Notes: generated by a model not told the origin, from the sequence alone. A stretch of 19,931 nucleotides of DNA from Ophiosphaerella korrae (GCA_028456385.1 JALNQF010000607.1:1-19931), one strand, 5' to 3'. Shown: positions 10,796-19,639, numbered from the stretch's first letter. Made by a program: numbers and translations.

Positions 10796-12321
10796 GGCGA
10801 TGAGCGAAAGTATTTACACTCGTTGTGAAATGTTGAGTGTAGTTTATCGAAAATAGTCTTCACAGAAGTTTTCCAAAGAATGATTCCACTGGAATAAGGT
10901 GGTTTGTAAGAGGTGTTCACTTGAGACAAAGTTAGAATTGACCCCGGACGGTGGAGTGCCGCGTAAAGAATGGAACGCTCGTGGAGAGCCTGACAAGACG
11001 GAATGTAAGGAATGAGGTCGTCCTGCGTCCAGAAAGGCAAGCAAAGAGAGGGTGTGATATACGAAGAGACACAAAGGTGCAAAAGTGGAAGGTTTGGAGA
11101 AGAATGAAGTCTGCACGTCAGCGGAGGACAACCGACTATTAAAACCCAACATGACCAGACTTTGCAATTTCCGTTAGCTAGCATTCGGATTCAGCAAGTA
11201 AAACCATGCGTCGTGCCGACCGACGGTGTCTCCTGTCGCATGTGAGCATGGCGGATCTGAGTGGTCGACAGATGTCATCCTGTGGTGTTTCATGAAGCCT
11301 CGGTGGAGACTAGGGTGTGTCAGAATGGCCTGCCGCCTAGGCCGTAATGGTGGGACCACCAGGCCAGCCTATCATGACTCTCATGTCCCTGGAGTTTGTT
11401 TCTACGACAAGCCACTCACGCTTTGCATTTCGCCGCACCTGGTACCCCTGAGACCTAACCAGCTTGTGAGGCAGCGCGGTGGAGCCATGTCTGCTCTTTC
11501 GAAGCTGCCCCTCGTCCATCAGCAATGCATGCGTGCATGCATTTCATGGTCATGGTTTGTGTTCTCTCTGCTTTTTAGCAAGTGTTAATATCGGTATATT
11601 GCTATCAAAATAGAACTCGAAGTTACTGTGGCGTTGTGCAGGGGAACAGGGAGTTAGGGTCCGCCCAGTGACGATGCCGAGCTGACCATGATTGCGATCC
11701 GCGACGACGCGCATTTCTGTACATCCCTTGTAGTCGATCGTTTTGAGCATGATATCATACCGCTAAGGGGGGTGTTGGAGCGCGATGAGATGATTGCTGA
11801 GCCTCACATAGTTAGCTAGCTACCTATTGTGCTGTGTTGCCGCGGCTAGGCCGCGCGCCCTCCGTAAGCTTGGCATGAATGGGAGGCCCAATCAGGCGGC
11901 TGGCAGGTGTGTGTGGTTGAAACAAAGATAATATCCGGGGCAAGGCGAAGAGGGATGCTGGACGAATGTTGAAGCGACTGAATTTTATTGACTCTCCCGG
12001 AAATCATGAGCTAGGAACATGTATAATTGGCCGGCTCCATGAAACAATGATGCAAAAGTATGGCGAAGGATGTCTTGTAATAGCGAGGATAGTCAAGTGA
12101 AGGGGCCAGTCGCACACCCATAGACAGTGCTCAGCAATTACTGCGTAGCGATGCGAGGGCGAGGCACTGGGGGGTTACTATGTGGCTAGGAGTCAGGACA
12201 AGTGTCTTGCCCCACCTCGGTTGCACCCCGCGATTCTGCCACCGCTTTCCATGTCTTGACATTTTCCGTCACAACCATCTACTGACCGCGACTGCTCATA
12301 CCAACCACGCAGTCTTCAAAA
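10796..12321. promoter_or_regulatory. Divergent intergenic region between CRH gene and RIO1
   Basis: This 1.5-kb spacer separates two divergently transcribed genes and must contain both promoters. Going upstream from the CRH start on the minus strand, the leader is rich in C and T (about 10960-11110), common in well expressed fungal genes. Just upstream of RIO1 (12210-12320) the plus strand is C-rich. Short open frames exist, including a 120-codon one at 11226-11588, but none has a recognisable domain or plausible composition. A perfect 9-bp inverted repeat lies at 11524-11543 and a 6-bp GC hairpin at 11841-11855. No RNA gene was recognised. Confidence 0.5.
11524..11543. promoter_or_regulatory. 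Perfect 9-bp inverted repeat (ATGCAT-rich)
   Basis: AATGCATGC, two bases (GT), then GCATGCATT form a perfect dyad, with nested ATGCAT and GCATGC palindromes. Dyads of this size are often recognised by dimeric transcription factors, but no specific factor can be named. It sits about 730 bp upstream of the CRH start and about 780 bp upstream of RIO1. Confidence 0.35.
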
Positions 12322-13926
12322 ATGGTGAGCGCCGTGCCAGAACAACCAGAACAGCCTAAACAGCCGGTCCACCAGGCCGGCGATGCCGAGGACCTTGACG
12401 ACGACATTGATGATCTATTTGAAGAATCCGATCAGGATGCTGAAATTGTTCCTGAGTTGGTCTCAGCAGATGGAAACGACTACACCAAAGCGTACAACCG
12501 GCAGCGTAAACTCATCGATACCTCGATACCGGCCGATCACAAGCCTAAGTCAAACCCACAAAAGCCGTCGGCCAACACAAGCGCAGCAATCGATGACCAG
12601 GTTGCTTCCCTCTCCAAGCACGCGGCCAAAATTCGACTCAGCGACAAGTTCTCAGGCGCCACCGGCGGTGCAGCCAGAGACAAGGACAAGTCGGATCGAG
12701 CCACCACGGAGCAAGTGCTAGACAGGAGGACGCAGATGATTCTACTGCAGCTTATCAACCGCAACACTATATCCGAAATTCATGGCGTCATCTCAACTGG
12801 CAAAGAAGCAAATGTCTACCACGCCATGAGTGACCCAGAATCTCACGACTTGGACTCAGTGCATCGCGCCATTAAGGTGTACAAGACGTCCATCTTGGTC
12901 TTCAAGGATCGGGCAAAGTATGTCCAGGGCGAGTTTCGCTTTAGGCAGGGGTATAACAAGAGCAACAATCGCGCAATGGTGAAGCTCTGGGCTGACAAGG
13001 AGCGTCGGAACCTGGCGCGCATTCATGACGCTGGGATTCCGTCGCCTTCGCCCATAGCCCTCCGCAATCACGTTCTCGTTATGGGCTTTGTTGGCGACCG
13101 CAAGGGCAAGCCTGCGCCCCGCCTCAAGGATGTACGATTTGAAGGCCTCTCAAGTGAAGAGGAGGAGGCTAAATGGAAACAATTGTACATCCAAATGCTG
13201 ATCTACATGCGCGTTCTGTACCAGACATGCAAACTTGTCCATGCGGATTTGAGCGAGTACAATGTTCTTTACCACCAAGATAAACAATGGATAATCGATG
13301 TCTCCCAAGCAGTCGAACATGACCATCCACGATCTCTTGAGTTCTTACGCATGGATGTGAAGAACATATCAGATTTCTTCCGATCACGAAATGTTGAGAT
13401 ACTGAGCGAGAGGAGGGCCTTCTTCTTTGTTACCAACGAGACGGGCGCAAAGGAAATCAAAGATGAGGTATTGATCCAAGACTTGGTTGGCACAATGCTC
13501 TCAGTTGTGCCTTCAACTGAAGAAGAAAAGCGGAAAGAGGAAGAAGATGATGATGTATTTCGCAACCAATACATCCCACAAACACTCGAACAAGTTTACG
13601 ATATTGAGCGCGATGCCGCACTGGTCAATGCTGGCAAAGGCTCCAAGCTCCCATACCAATCCCTTCTTGCTGACAATGTTATTCAACCCACTGAGTCGGA
13701 TTGCTCAGATTCGGATACTGACTCGGAAGCCGGTAAATCAGATTCTTCCGAGGTGGACCAATCAATCTTTGAGAAGGGGCCAGGAAGGGGCAAAAAAAAC
13801 GTGGATAAAGAAGAGAAGGCGGCGCATAAGAAGTCTATCAAGGAGGAGAAGCGCGAGAAGAGGAAAGCCAAGATGCCGAAACATCTGAAGAAAAAGCTGG
13901 TTAGCCAATCGAGTCGGCGGAAGTAA
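12322..13926 (+). CDS. RIO1 atypical protein kinase/ATPase
   Basis: A single-exon 534-residue Rio1. The family acts in cytoplasmic maturation of the 40S ribosomal subunit and in cell-cycle functions. The kinase domain covers about 135-370. It has the RIO P-loop STGKEANVY (158-166), the ATP-binding lysine in AIKVYK (K185), hinge MGFVG (254-258), catalytic loop HADLSEYN (307-314, with D309) and metal-binding IDVSQ (325-329, D326). These spellings separate Rio1 from Rio2 and Rio3. The N-terminus carries an acidic patch (about 21-40). The C-terminus has an acidic/Ser cluster (458-480) followed by a Lys/Arg-rich tail (488-534), as in other fungal Rio1 proteins. The length is near that of yeast Rio1, slightly longer. 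The start context (AAAAATGG) is favourable. It is convergent with the COQ11-like gene, only 51 bp between stops. Confidence 0.97.
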   Translation: MVSAVPEQPEQPKQPVHQAGDAEDLDDDIDDLFEESDQDAEIVPELVSADGNDYTKAYNRQRKLIDTSIPADHKPKSNPQKPSANTSAAIDDQVASLSKHAAKIRLSDKFSGATGGAARDKDKSDRATTEQVLDRRTQMILLQLINRNTISEIHGVISTGKEANVYHAMSDPESHDLDSVHRAIKVYKTSILVFKDRAKYVQGEFRFRQGYNKSNNRAMVKLWADKERRNLARIHDAGIPSPSPIALRNHVLVMGFVGDRKGKPAPRLKDVRFEGLSSEEEEAKWKQLYIQMLIYMRVLYQTCKLVHADLSEYNVLYHQDKQWIIDVSQAVEHDHPRSLEFLRMDVKNISDFFRSRNVEILSERRAFFFVTNETGAKEIKDEVLIQDLVGTMLSVVPSTEEEKRKEEEDDDVFRNQYIPQTLEQVYDIERDAALVNAGKGSKLPYQSLLADNVIQPTESDCSDSDTDSEAGKSDSSEVDQSIFEKGPGRGKKNVDKEEKAAHKKSIKEEKREKRKAKMPKHLKKKLVSQSSRRK

Positions 13927-13977
13927 GTGACTCGTGTTGCTGCATAGTTTGCCAAGCCAGCTTTGGCGGGCCTATAG

Positions 13978-14909
13978 TCAGAGCATGTTCTTCCTCCATG
14001 CTCTGTTCCCTAGTCTCTCGATTTCTGGGACCTCTACCGGGCCTCTAACCTCGCCGTCCTCCAAGGCTTCCACAACGGCCTCGCCCACCAGATCTGCCCT
14101 GAGCGGTTTGATGCCGCCTGCGCCCATAAACCATGTTAGCCTACCGCCCAGGGCGCTGTTTACCAAGCTAGCTACTCCGCCAGCTGCGGCAATGGGCAGT
14201 GTGAAGGTCCGCGCGGCATCGTACATGAAGGGGGCTCGGATGAAAACGGTACGCATGGAGGGGAAGGTGGTGCTGATGATGGATTCTGCTTCGCGTTTTG
14301 TGGTTATGTAGCGGGCAGGCAGTATGGGCGTCCCGGCTGCGGCGGAGATGTAGAGGAAGGCTGGGACGTTGCGGGTGGCGGATTCGTGGGCTAAGGAGAC
14401 GGCTGTATCACGGTTCATAACTTCATATGTCAACTGGCCGTCACTCTCCATGGGTCGTAATGGCCCGCCGTGTTTTCTGTCGAGTGGATTCTGCGTGCCT
14501 GCTTTGGATGCACTGAATGCTCTTTGTAGCCCCTTGATGGGCGACTCGCGGCCGGACAGGACACCCTTGTAATCTGCTTCGAGCAGGATGCCCATGGTGT
14601 GGATGACGGCATCAGCGCCATTGAGGTGTTGAGTGTACGAGGCGGGGTCGAGCACGTCGCCTTTCTGCCACGACACGTCGCTGGACCAGGCTGGTGGGTT
14701 GGGAGGCGCCGCGACGGACGGCCAGTTGGGGGTGCCTGACCGCGATATTGATGTGACAGACCACCCGCGGTGCGCTGCCGCTTTGCAGATGCGGCTTCCT
14801 GGCAGTCCTGTCAGCCATGCGCGCCTGCAAGCAGTCGCTGGGTTGGCCACATACCAAGGAACCCGTTGCCGCCACACACCACTAGCTTCTTCTTTGCCGT
14901 GGTTGCCAT
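13978..14909 (-). CDS. COQ11-like mitochondrial NAD(P)-binding (SDR-type) protein, one intron
   Basis: A homologue of yeast Coq11/YLR290C, an atypical short-chain dehydrogenase associated with coenzyme Q synthesis in mitochondria. I place the start at 14909 (context AAAAATGG). Exon 1 is 14909-14855, the intron 14854-14799 (56 nt; donor GTATGT, branch-like GCTGAC near 14817, acceptor CCAG), and exon 2 14798-13978, giving 291 residues. This splice restores the Rossmann motif GGNGFLGSRIC at 13-23, which the uninterrupted frame (ATG at 14877) lacks; that frame reads through intron sequence and is probably wrong. An acceptor 9 nt earlier (14808) would insert LPG after the motif and is less likely. 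Other marks are VIHTMGIL (83-90), YITTK (182-186, the YxxxK signature) and a basic C-terminus. Only 95 bp separate its start from the stop of the upstream gene, so its promoter is short. The COQ11 assignment rests on recalled family pattern. Confidence 0.88.
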
Positions 14910-15004
14910 TTTTGTTGTTTGTGGGCGCGCAATGGCTGCGTGGTGGGAAGATGGGGGGAAGCTTGGCAATTAGACGTTTATACAGGGAGCTTCGAGTGTT
15001 GACA

Positions 15005-15546
15005 TCACTCTACTTCGCTTACTGAGCAGGGATCTGCTTCTTCTTTACACTGCCTTCCCCCATACACAAACGTCCCGTCCGAGTTCTGACACCCACACGT
15101 CCCATCCTTTGGACTCTTGACACATCCTGCACCCTCGCCGTCTTCCTCCCCTTTGACCCCTGCCTCGGCCCAAAAGAATGTCCAATAGTCGCCACCCCCC
15201 GTCATTACCCTTCCCGGAGCGCAATTGTATGCCTCGCATGTTCCATATGGAAACCCATGATTGCCGTCGTATTGGTGATCCTGCCTGAAGATGGCAAATG
15301 TTTGACCTGATGTGCGCGTGTTGTGGCTACACTCTGCAGCCTGGATTGGGGTGCTGACTTTGACGGCTGCAATATGTGTCAATTAGCCAGTGCTTGCTCG
15401 CGATAGGATAGGTCGGCACGAAGCATACGAGTACAAGCAAGAGACGACGGCTGTTTGCCCTTGGTGTTGGACGTTGCGGGGGCAAGTGTTGCGGCGATGG
15501 CTGTAACCAACGTACACACAGCAATCAGACTTGGGAAACAGATCAT
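15005..15546 (-). CDS. Cysteine-rich small secreted protein, one intron
   Basis: The proposed model has exon 1 at 15546-15429, intron 15428-15367 (62 nt; donor GTATGC, branch-like GCTAAT, acceptor TTGCAG) and exon 2 15366-15005, giving 159 residues. The start at 15546 begins a clear signal peptide (MICFPSLIAVCTLVTAIAA, cleavage about 19-24). An in-frame ATG at 15615 would add 23 residues and bury the signal. The mature part has cysteines at 38, 52, 83, 88, 121, 130, 132, 146 and 153. A motif block GTCEAYNC...GGGDYWTFFW lies at about 81-105, followed by a C-terminal GC-TCGC-QC-PC cluster. An alternative donor 6 nt upstream (GTACTC at 15434) keeps frame and replaces Cys38 by Ser, leaving eight mature cysteines. 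I do not recognise a named domain. Size, secretion and cysteines make it an effector-like candidate; function is unknown. Confidence 0.8.
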
Positions 15547-15995
15547 CTTGATAGGACACGACTGAATAAGCAGTGGATGCGGGTGCAAGAGATTCAGAGG
15601 GTTTAAGTCAGTCATAATTGCAGGGAGTTGTTGCTAACTACAGAGGACTGTAGATCGGTCTTCGTATACTTGCTGCTGCCTGCCCTACCTATTGACTTTG
15701 GATATGACCTTGTTTCGTAGATGATGGTTTTGGATCGCTGCTGAAACGGGCTAGCATGGATCCAGGTAGAGTTCGGGGAATAAATCTCGGGCGATCCCAT
15801 GTTCTGAAAGCCTCTCAGTAATCCTTACTGGCATGCTTTTTTCGTTTAGTTTGTAAGGCAAGGCAAACTCACGACCTTCAATCCATTTTCATTACACAAG
15901 TCAATTCGGAATAAGTCTTTCGCCTGTTTAGGGGTCATGAAATAACAATAAAACACAGCATTATACATTATAACGCTATGTACAAGACTAACAAT
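15547..15995. promoter_or_regulatory. Spacer between the two secreted-protein genes
   Basis: These 449 bp hold the promoter and leader of the cysteine-rich secreted protein gene and the 3' region of the crystallin-like gene, both on the minus strand. On the minus strand the region just past the latter's stop (about 15930-15990) is T-rich, consistent with 3' end formation, though no AATAAA was seen. No further gene was recognised. Confidence 0.4.
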
Positions 15996-16444
15996 TCACT
16001 CATTGACGCAGAAGTAGCTGGAAATGTTGTCTTCGAAATTGCGAGTGGCTCCTGGAGGCCCGTTGACAGGTGTCTTGGATAAGTCTGCAACTCCTGGATA
16101 TCCTACGTGGAAGAAATCCGCAGCGGTACTGCAATTAGGGTCCCTAGTATGTGTATGAGCGATATTTTCCCACTTTCGTCTTATCTGATCTTATCAACTT
16201 ACACAAAAAAATAACAAAAGCTACCCTGATCTGGCCCAGCACTGGAGACTTGGTCGTTGAGATCTCCAGCCAAAGGAACGCATTCGCTTGGCCGAGAAGA
16301 AATATGGACACAGTATCCGCTCCAATTGCGGTCGTTGCAAAGATATACCGAAGTTGCTGCGCGCTTATCGGCGACGATGTCAGCCACTGGCGCAGCGAGA
16401 ATGAGAGATGCGGAGAGAGCGAAAATAGAGGCTGCGAGCTTCAT
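15996..16444 (-). CDS. Secreted beta/gamma-crystallin-like protein, one intron
   Basis: Exon 1 is 16444-16203, the intron 16202-16129 (74 nt; perfect donor GTAAGT, acceptor TTGCAG) and exon 2 16128-15996, giving 124 residues. Without splicing, the frame runs into TAA inside the donor and loses a third of the protein. The signal peptide is MKLAASIFALSASLILA (1-17), followed by a short pro-region ending in Lys-Arg (27-28), a Kex2-type site. The mature domain shows two Greek-key-like motifs. The first runs about 33-70, with VYLCNDRNWSGYC and NDQVSS (63-68), which matches the (N/D)(N/D)xx(S/T)S calcium-site signature of beta/gamma-crystallins. The second runs about 77-123 and ends in EDNISSYFCV, with Glu at the first signature position. 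Cysteines are at 36, 45, 55, 77 and 121. Fold assignment is from motif pattern only. Function is unknown; fungal relatives are small secreted proteins. Confidence 0.82.
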
Positions 16445-16545
16445 GTTGGTGGTGCTGGGGAGAACTGCGAGTAATGCAAAGGGTGTACAGCTGATTATGC
16501 TTCTGAGGCTGTGGCGCTGGTTGTTGATACACTTACATTTGCTTG

Positions 16546-16553
16546 CCTTTATA
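16546..16553 (-). promoter_or_regulatory. TATA box of the crystallin-like gene
   Basis: TATAAAGG on the minus strand lies about 100 bp upstream of the ATG at 16444, a usual distance for a fungal TATA element with a leader of about 60-70 nt. The position agrees with starting translation at 16444 rather than at the upstream in-frame ATG at 16576, which would lie before the TATA box. Confidence 0.55.
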
Positions 16554-17989
16554 CTTCCACATATCGTGTCAGTCATATTCTTGTCCCACTATTTTTCGAT
16601 ATAGCCTGCCTTTTCTCTTCTCGTGACCATATTACGAGGGACTTCCCAAACAATGTTACATTGCAGATTAACAAAGACCTGATTGAGCAACAGGTCTTCC
16701 GAATGTTCGGTACGAGTACGAAGCAATAATGCTGATGCTGGAACAACCTCGATTCGCATATATTGACGATGGATGGTTCAGCATATATAGTTTTCGAACT
16801 GCAAGCTAGCAAAATGACGATTGAAATGTATAATAGCCCCCACAGCGTTACAGGATAGAAGTGGTTGACCGCCGCAGTGACGGTGACGCGCATCGCTTAT
16901 GCATCAGCTAGGATTCCACAAAAGGATGTAACTACTTAGCCACAATACGTGCTAACCAATTTTGAGAGACCTATTAGCCTCATTTAATAAATCAGATGAT
17001 TAGATTTGGAAGCAATGGACTCGGATCTATGGTGGCAATGTTATCGAAACCGATAAAGGCGTCATTTCCATCCGAATCAAAATTGGTAGCTTGGCGTAGA
17101 AAAAGTCTTCCAATATGTAAACGAATGGTAGCCAAAACTGTTGGTCAATTGTGTTACAATGCTACGTAGGCAGAGCCTAAACTCAGATGCGCTATTTCTT
17201 ACCAATTATACTCTCTTTCCAATGGTGCAATCTCTCCGGAGGGTCATGATGCTTTTCGGTTCACAGTCTGAATAGGTTACATAGTGCAGGAACTTCGCAA
17301 AGAACATTGCCTATCTTCAGTTTCGAGTTTAGAGCAACACTTGAATGTTACTAAAAGTGATTGACTAACAATAGGGTCATATCATCCTAAGAAATAAAAT
17401 AGATAGACCGCAACCAAGACATGGCGTAGAATAAATGGGCCACGTACGATTAATCACCAGAAACTCTGTGACATGCCTGAAAACGCTTGATTACAAATGT
17501 CTACACTGTCTAAAAATCTTTGCTTTTTAACCATCTAGACTGAATTACTCAACACGAAATTATAGTGTACAACTAACGTAACAACTCTAAATCCAATCTT
17601 CATCACAATATGGGAAGTTTTTGCCCTTCACATCATAGCATGAGTAAATGACGTGTGTAGTTCTAAGAAAGCAAAATAATTCCCGCGTGGGCTGGAGAGT
17701 AGCTAAAAAACGACATGCTTGTCGAAACACCCAGAGCAACTAGGTATAGTTGACTCCTAGGGTTTCACTTATTCCTACCGCAAGTTTCGTACATTCTAGC
17801 GTAAAGATATCTTTCAGAATCTCAGCACTTATGGCATTTCTTCAATTCATGGGCATCTGAGTGGTCTCCATATGAGTTCTTACAGCCTGCTGTATGGTTC
17901 AGTGAGGCGTCACCCCGTCACTATGTTCTGGCGGTTAGCGTGACACTAGCCATGATCTTCACGTTGGCCAAACACGGTTAAGTAGAGTT
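16554..17989. other. Long intergenic stretch, no gene recognised
   Basis: Composition is moderately AT-rich but not RIP-like. Open frames are short on both strands and none has a recognisable signal peptide, domain or plausible splice pattern. No tRNA was seen. The last 70 bp or so (from about 17920) may be further decayed N-terminus of the transporter pseudogene. The rest could be distal promoter DNA or an old gene graveyard. Confidence 0.45.
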
Positions 17990-18811
17990 CGGTCGATATT
18001 CGCTATTGACTATAGCCGAACTTGGTCAAGTCATTACGCATGCCTAGCACCATCATTCCAGATGGTTTGATGAACATGCGGGGCTGGCCAGCAATAAGTT
18101 GGGACAAATTGGTCAGATGTTCACTAGGGACTCTCGGTTACCTTTTTTCTCTCCTCCAAGGCAGGGGTGTGCAAACTGCCCCCTGGCTTGGTGTACATTA
18201 CGGGCCTACAAAGAAGAACTCCAAGATTGTTCCTCACTTCGGTCCCGGTCTTGCTGAATGAAGATGGATATTTATCCTTCAGGGTGTCATCACAGTTACA
18301 GTTGGTTTGATAGACTGGTACTACATCATCGACTTCCCTGAGCTCGCCGCGAAGCCGTCCAAGTTGCAGGAAAAAAAATCTTAAATGAGCCTGAAGCAAA
18401 GTTCATCGTGGCATGCATAGAGAAAGATTGCCAAGATGTTATTGCAGAAGAATTCAAATTCGCCAAATACTGCAAAGAAGTGTTGGATCTGAAGGTATGG
18501 GGATTTGCCTTCATCTTCATGTTCACAACGAGCATTACCTATGCTATTACATATTTTCTTCCTATCACTCCGAAGGACGGAATGGGTTTCAGTCCTGCCG
18601 CTGCCAATTGCTTGATCACCCCTCCGTATGTATTTGCCACTATTGTCATGATGGTCTACGCCTGGCTAGGTGATCGCTATCACACATGGGTTGTCGCAAA
18701 CGGAGTCACGGTGATTGGTTTCTCCAACAACGTTGGTGTTCGGTAAGAATGCCCTCGGCCCCCATGTCGTTCGGCCACCTACCAAAAACGGGCTCCTGTC
18801 ACAGGTACTTT
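17990..18811 (+). pseudogene. Broken MFS transporter (allantoate/anion:cation symporter type), 3' cut by repeat
   Basis: Fragments of a DAL5/TNA1-like major facilitator can be followed across frames. PNLVKSLRMPSTII lies near 18015-18055 (family: PSNLLLKKFRPSRWLPTIM). LSVTFFLSSKAGVC and KLPPGLVYIT follow in another frame at about 18131-18200, then YKEELQ at 18207. RWIFILQGVITV begins at about 18262, just after an in-frame TGA (18259-18261) where the family has Trp. IIDFPELAAK lies near 18330. A frameshift occurs at the A8 run 18371-18378, after which LNEPEAKFIVACIEKD, VWGFAFIFMFTTSITYAI (TM7-like) and PPYVFATIVMMVYAWLGDRYH (TM8-like) read cleanly. About 35 residues before RWIFIL, and some after DRYH, are missing. 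An intron (18743-18804; GTAAGA...CACAG) joins GVR to YF, and then homology stops at about 18811. About four C-terminal membrane segments are absent. Confidence 0.85.
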
Positions 18812-18827
18812 ATCCCCCTACCTAAAA

Positions 18828-18891
18828 CCTCTCTTTAAGACTCTCCCTTTGAACCTCCCTTTAAGACTCTCCCTTTGAACCTCCCTTTAAG
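18828..18891 (+). repeat. 26-bp tandem repeat, about 2.5 copies
   Basis: The unit starts CCTCCCTTTAAGA and continues CTCTCCCTTTGAA. Copy 1 is 18828-18853 (one C-to-T difference), copy 2 18854-18879 and a partial copy 18880-18891. Each unit consists of two related 13-bp halves. Unlike the DNA that follows, it retains many CpC and CpT steps. It marks the edge of the decayed repeat next to the MFS pseudogene. Confidence 0.9.
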
Positions 18892-19639
18892 CTCCTTAGG
18901 TACCCCTAGGATTACCCTTAGAGCTACTTAGGATTACGTGCGCTCCTTAGATATATAACACCTTCGTAAGCCTATAAATCCCTTAAGGATTTATCTTACT
19001 TTATTAATATACCTATTATTCTATTATATCTAACTCTTACGAAATACTCTTTATAATTTAAATCCTTCTTACTCTAACTAAAAAGTAGTTATTAGATTAA
19101 AAGTTATTATAACTAACTAAAGATAAATACGTAGTAGCTAAATAGCCTAATAAAACTTCTCTAAAAGTAACTTACTATCTCTTTAAGATATAGAGGCTAG
19201 TAATATAGCTATAAATAACTTATTAGATAATAAGTTCTAAGAGAACGCCCTTAAGTAAGTAATAAGTCTAATACCTTTTCTATAAAAAATAAAGAGTAAT
19301 ACTACTTTTTTAGAAAAAGCTTTATTAAAGCTAATAAAAAAAACTCTTAGGTAGTTAATTTAAAAATTAATAAATACTTTATTTAAAGTATAAAATAATA
19401 GTTCTTTACTTAATATAGTTATAAAGTTAGAAGACTAAGTTAATATAGTATTATATATATTACTAAGTACTAGTAAAACTACTATAAGTTACTCTAAAGT
19501 AGCTTATAAAAATATAAGTAAACTTATAAGTATACTAATTAAAGTATTATTAAACTTTAAGTTAATATAAAAAGTGTTATAGCTATAATAAGAGAAAACT
19601 AATTTAAGCTAATTAGCTTTACTATAGATAACAATAGCG

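Noticed and set aside
10750..11184. 144-codon minus-strand frame upstream of CRH
   Set aside because: Overlaps the CRH start in another frame and covers the CT-rich leader, which produces Ser/Leu/Pro-rich translations by chance.
11226..11588. 120-codon open frame in the CRH-RIO1 spacer
   Set aside because: No domain, no signal peptide, unusual Cys/Trp/Met-rich composition, and it lies in a divergent promoter region. It looks like chance.
11841..11855. CGCGGC-TAG-GCCGCG hairpin as terminator
   Set aside because: Six-base stem in a eukaryotic intergenic region without a transcript ending there; terminators of this type are bacterial.
14633..15025. 130-codon plus-strand frame over the COQ11-like gene start
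   Set aside because: Opposite strand to a well supported spliced gene and without domain features.
16445..16576. Upstream in-frame ATG (16576) for the crystallin-like protein
   Set aside because: It would add 44 residues before a textbook signal peptide and lies upstream of the TATA box at 16546-16553.
16573..16893. 106-codon minus-strand frame upstream of the crystallin-like gene
   Set aside because: Begins with a hydrophobic-looking segment but has no convincing signal-peptide context, motif or splice extension; probably chance.
18880..18960. Telomere-like repeats (TTAGG-type snippets)
   Set aside because: TTAGG occurs a few times but not as a regular TTAGGG array; not a telomere.
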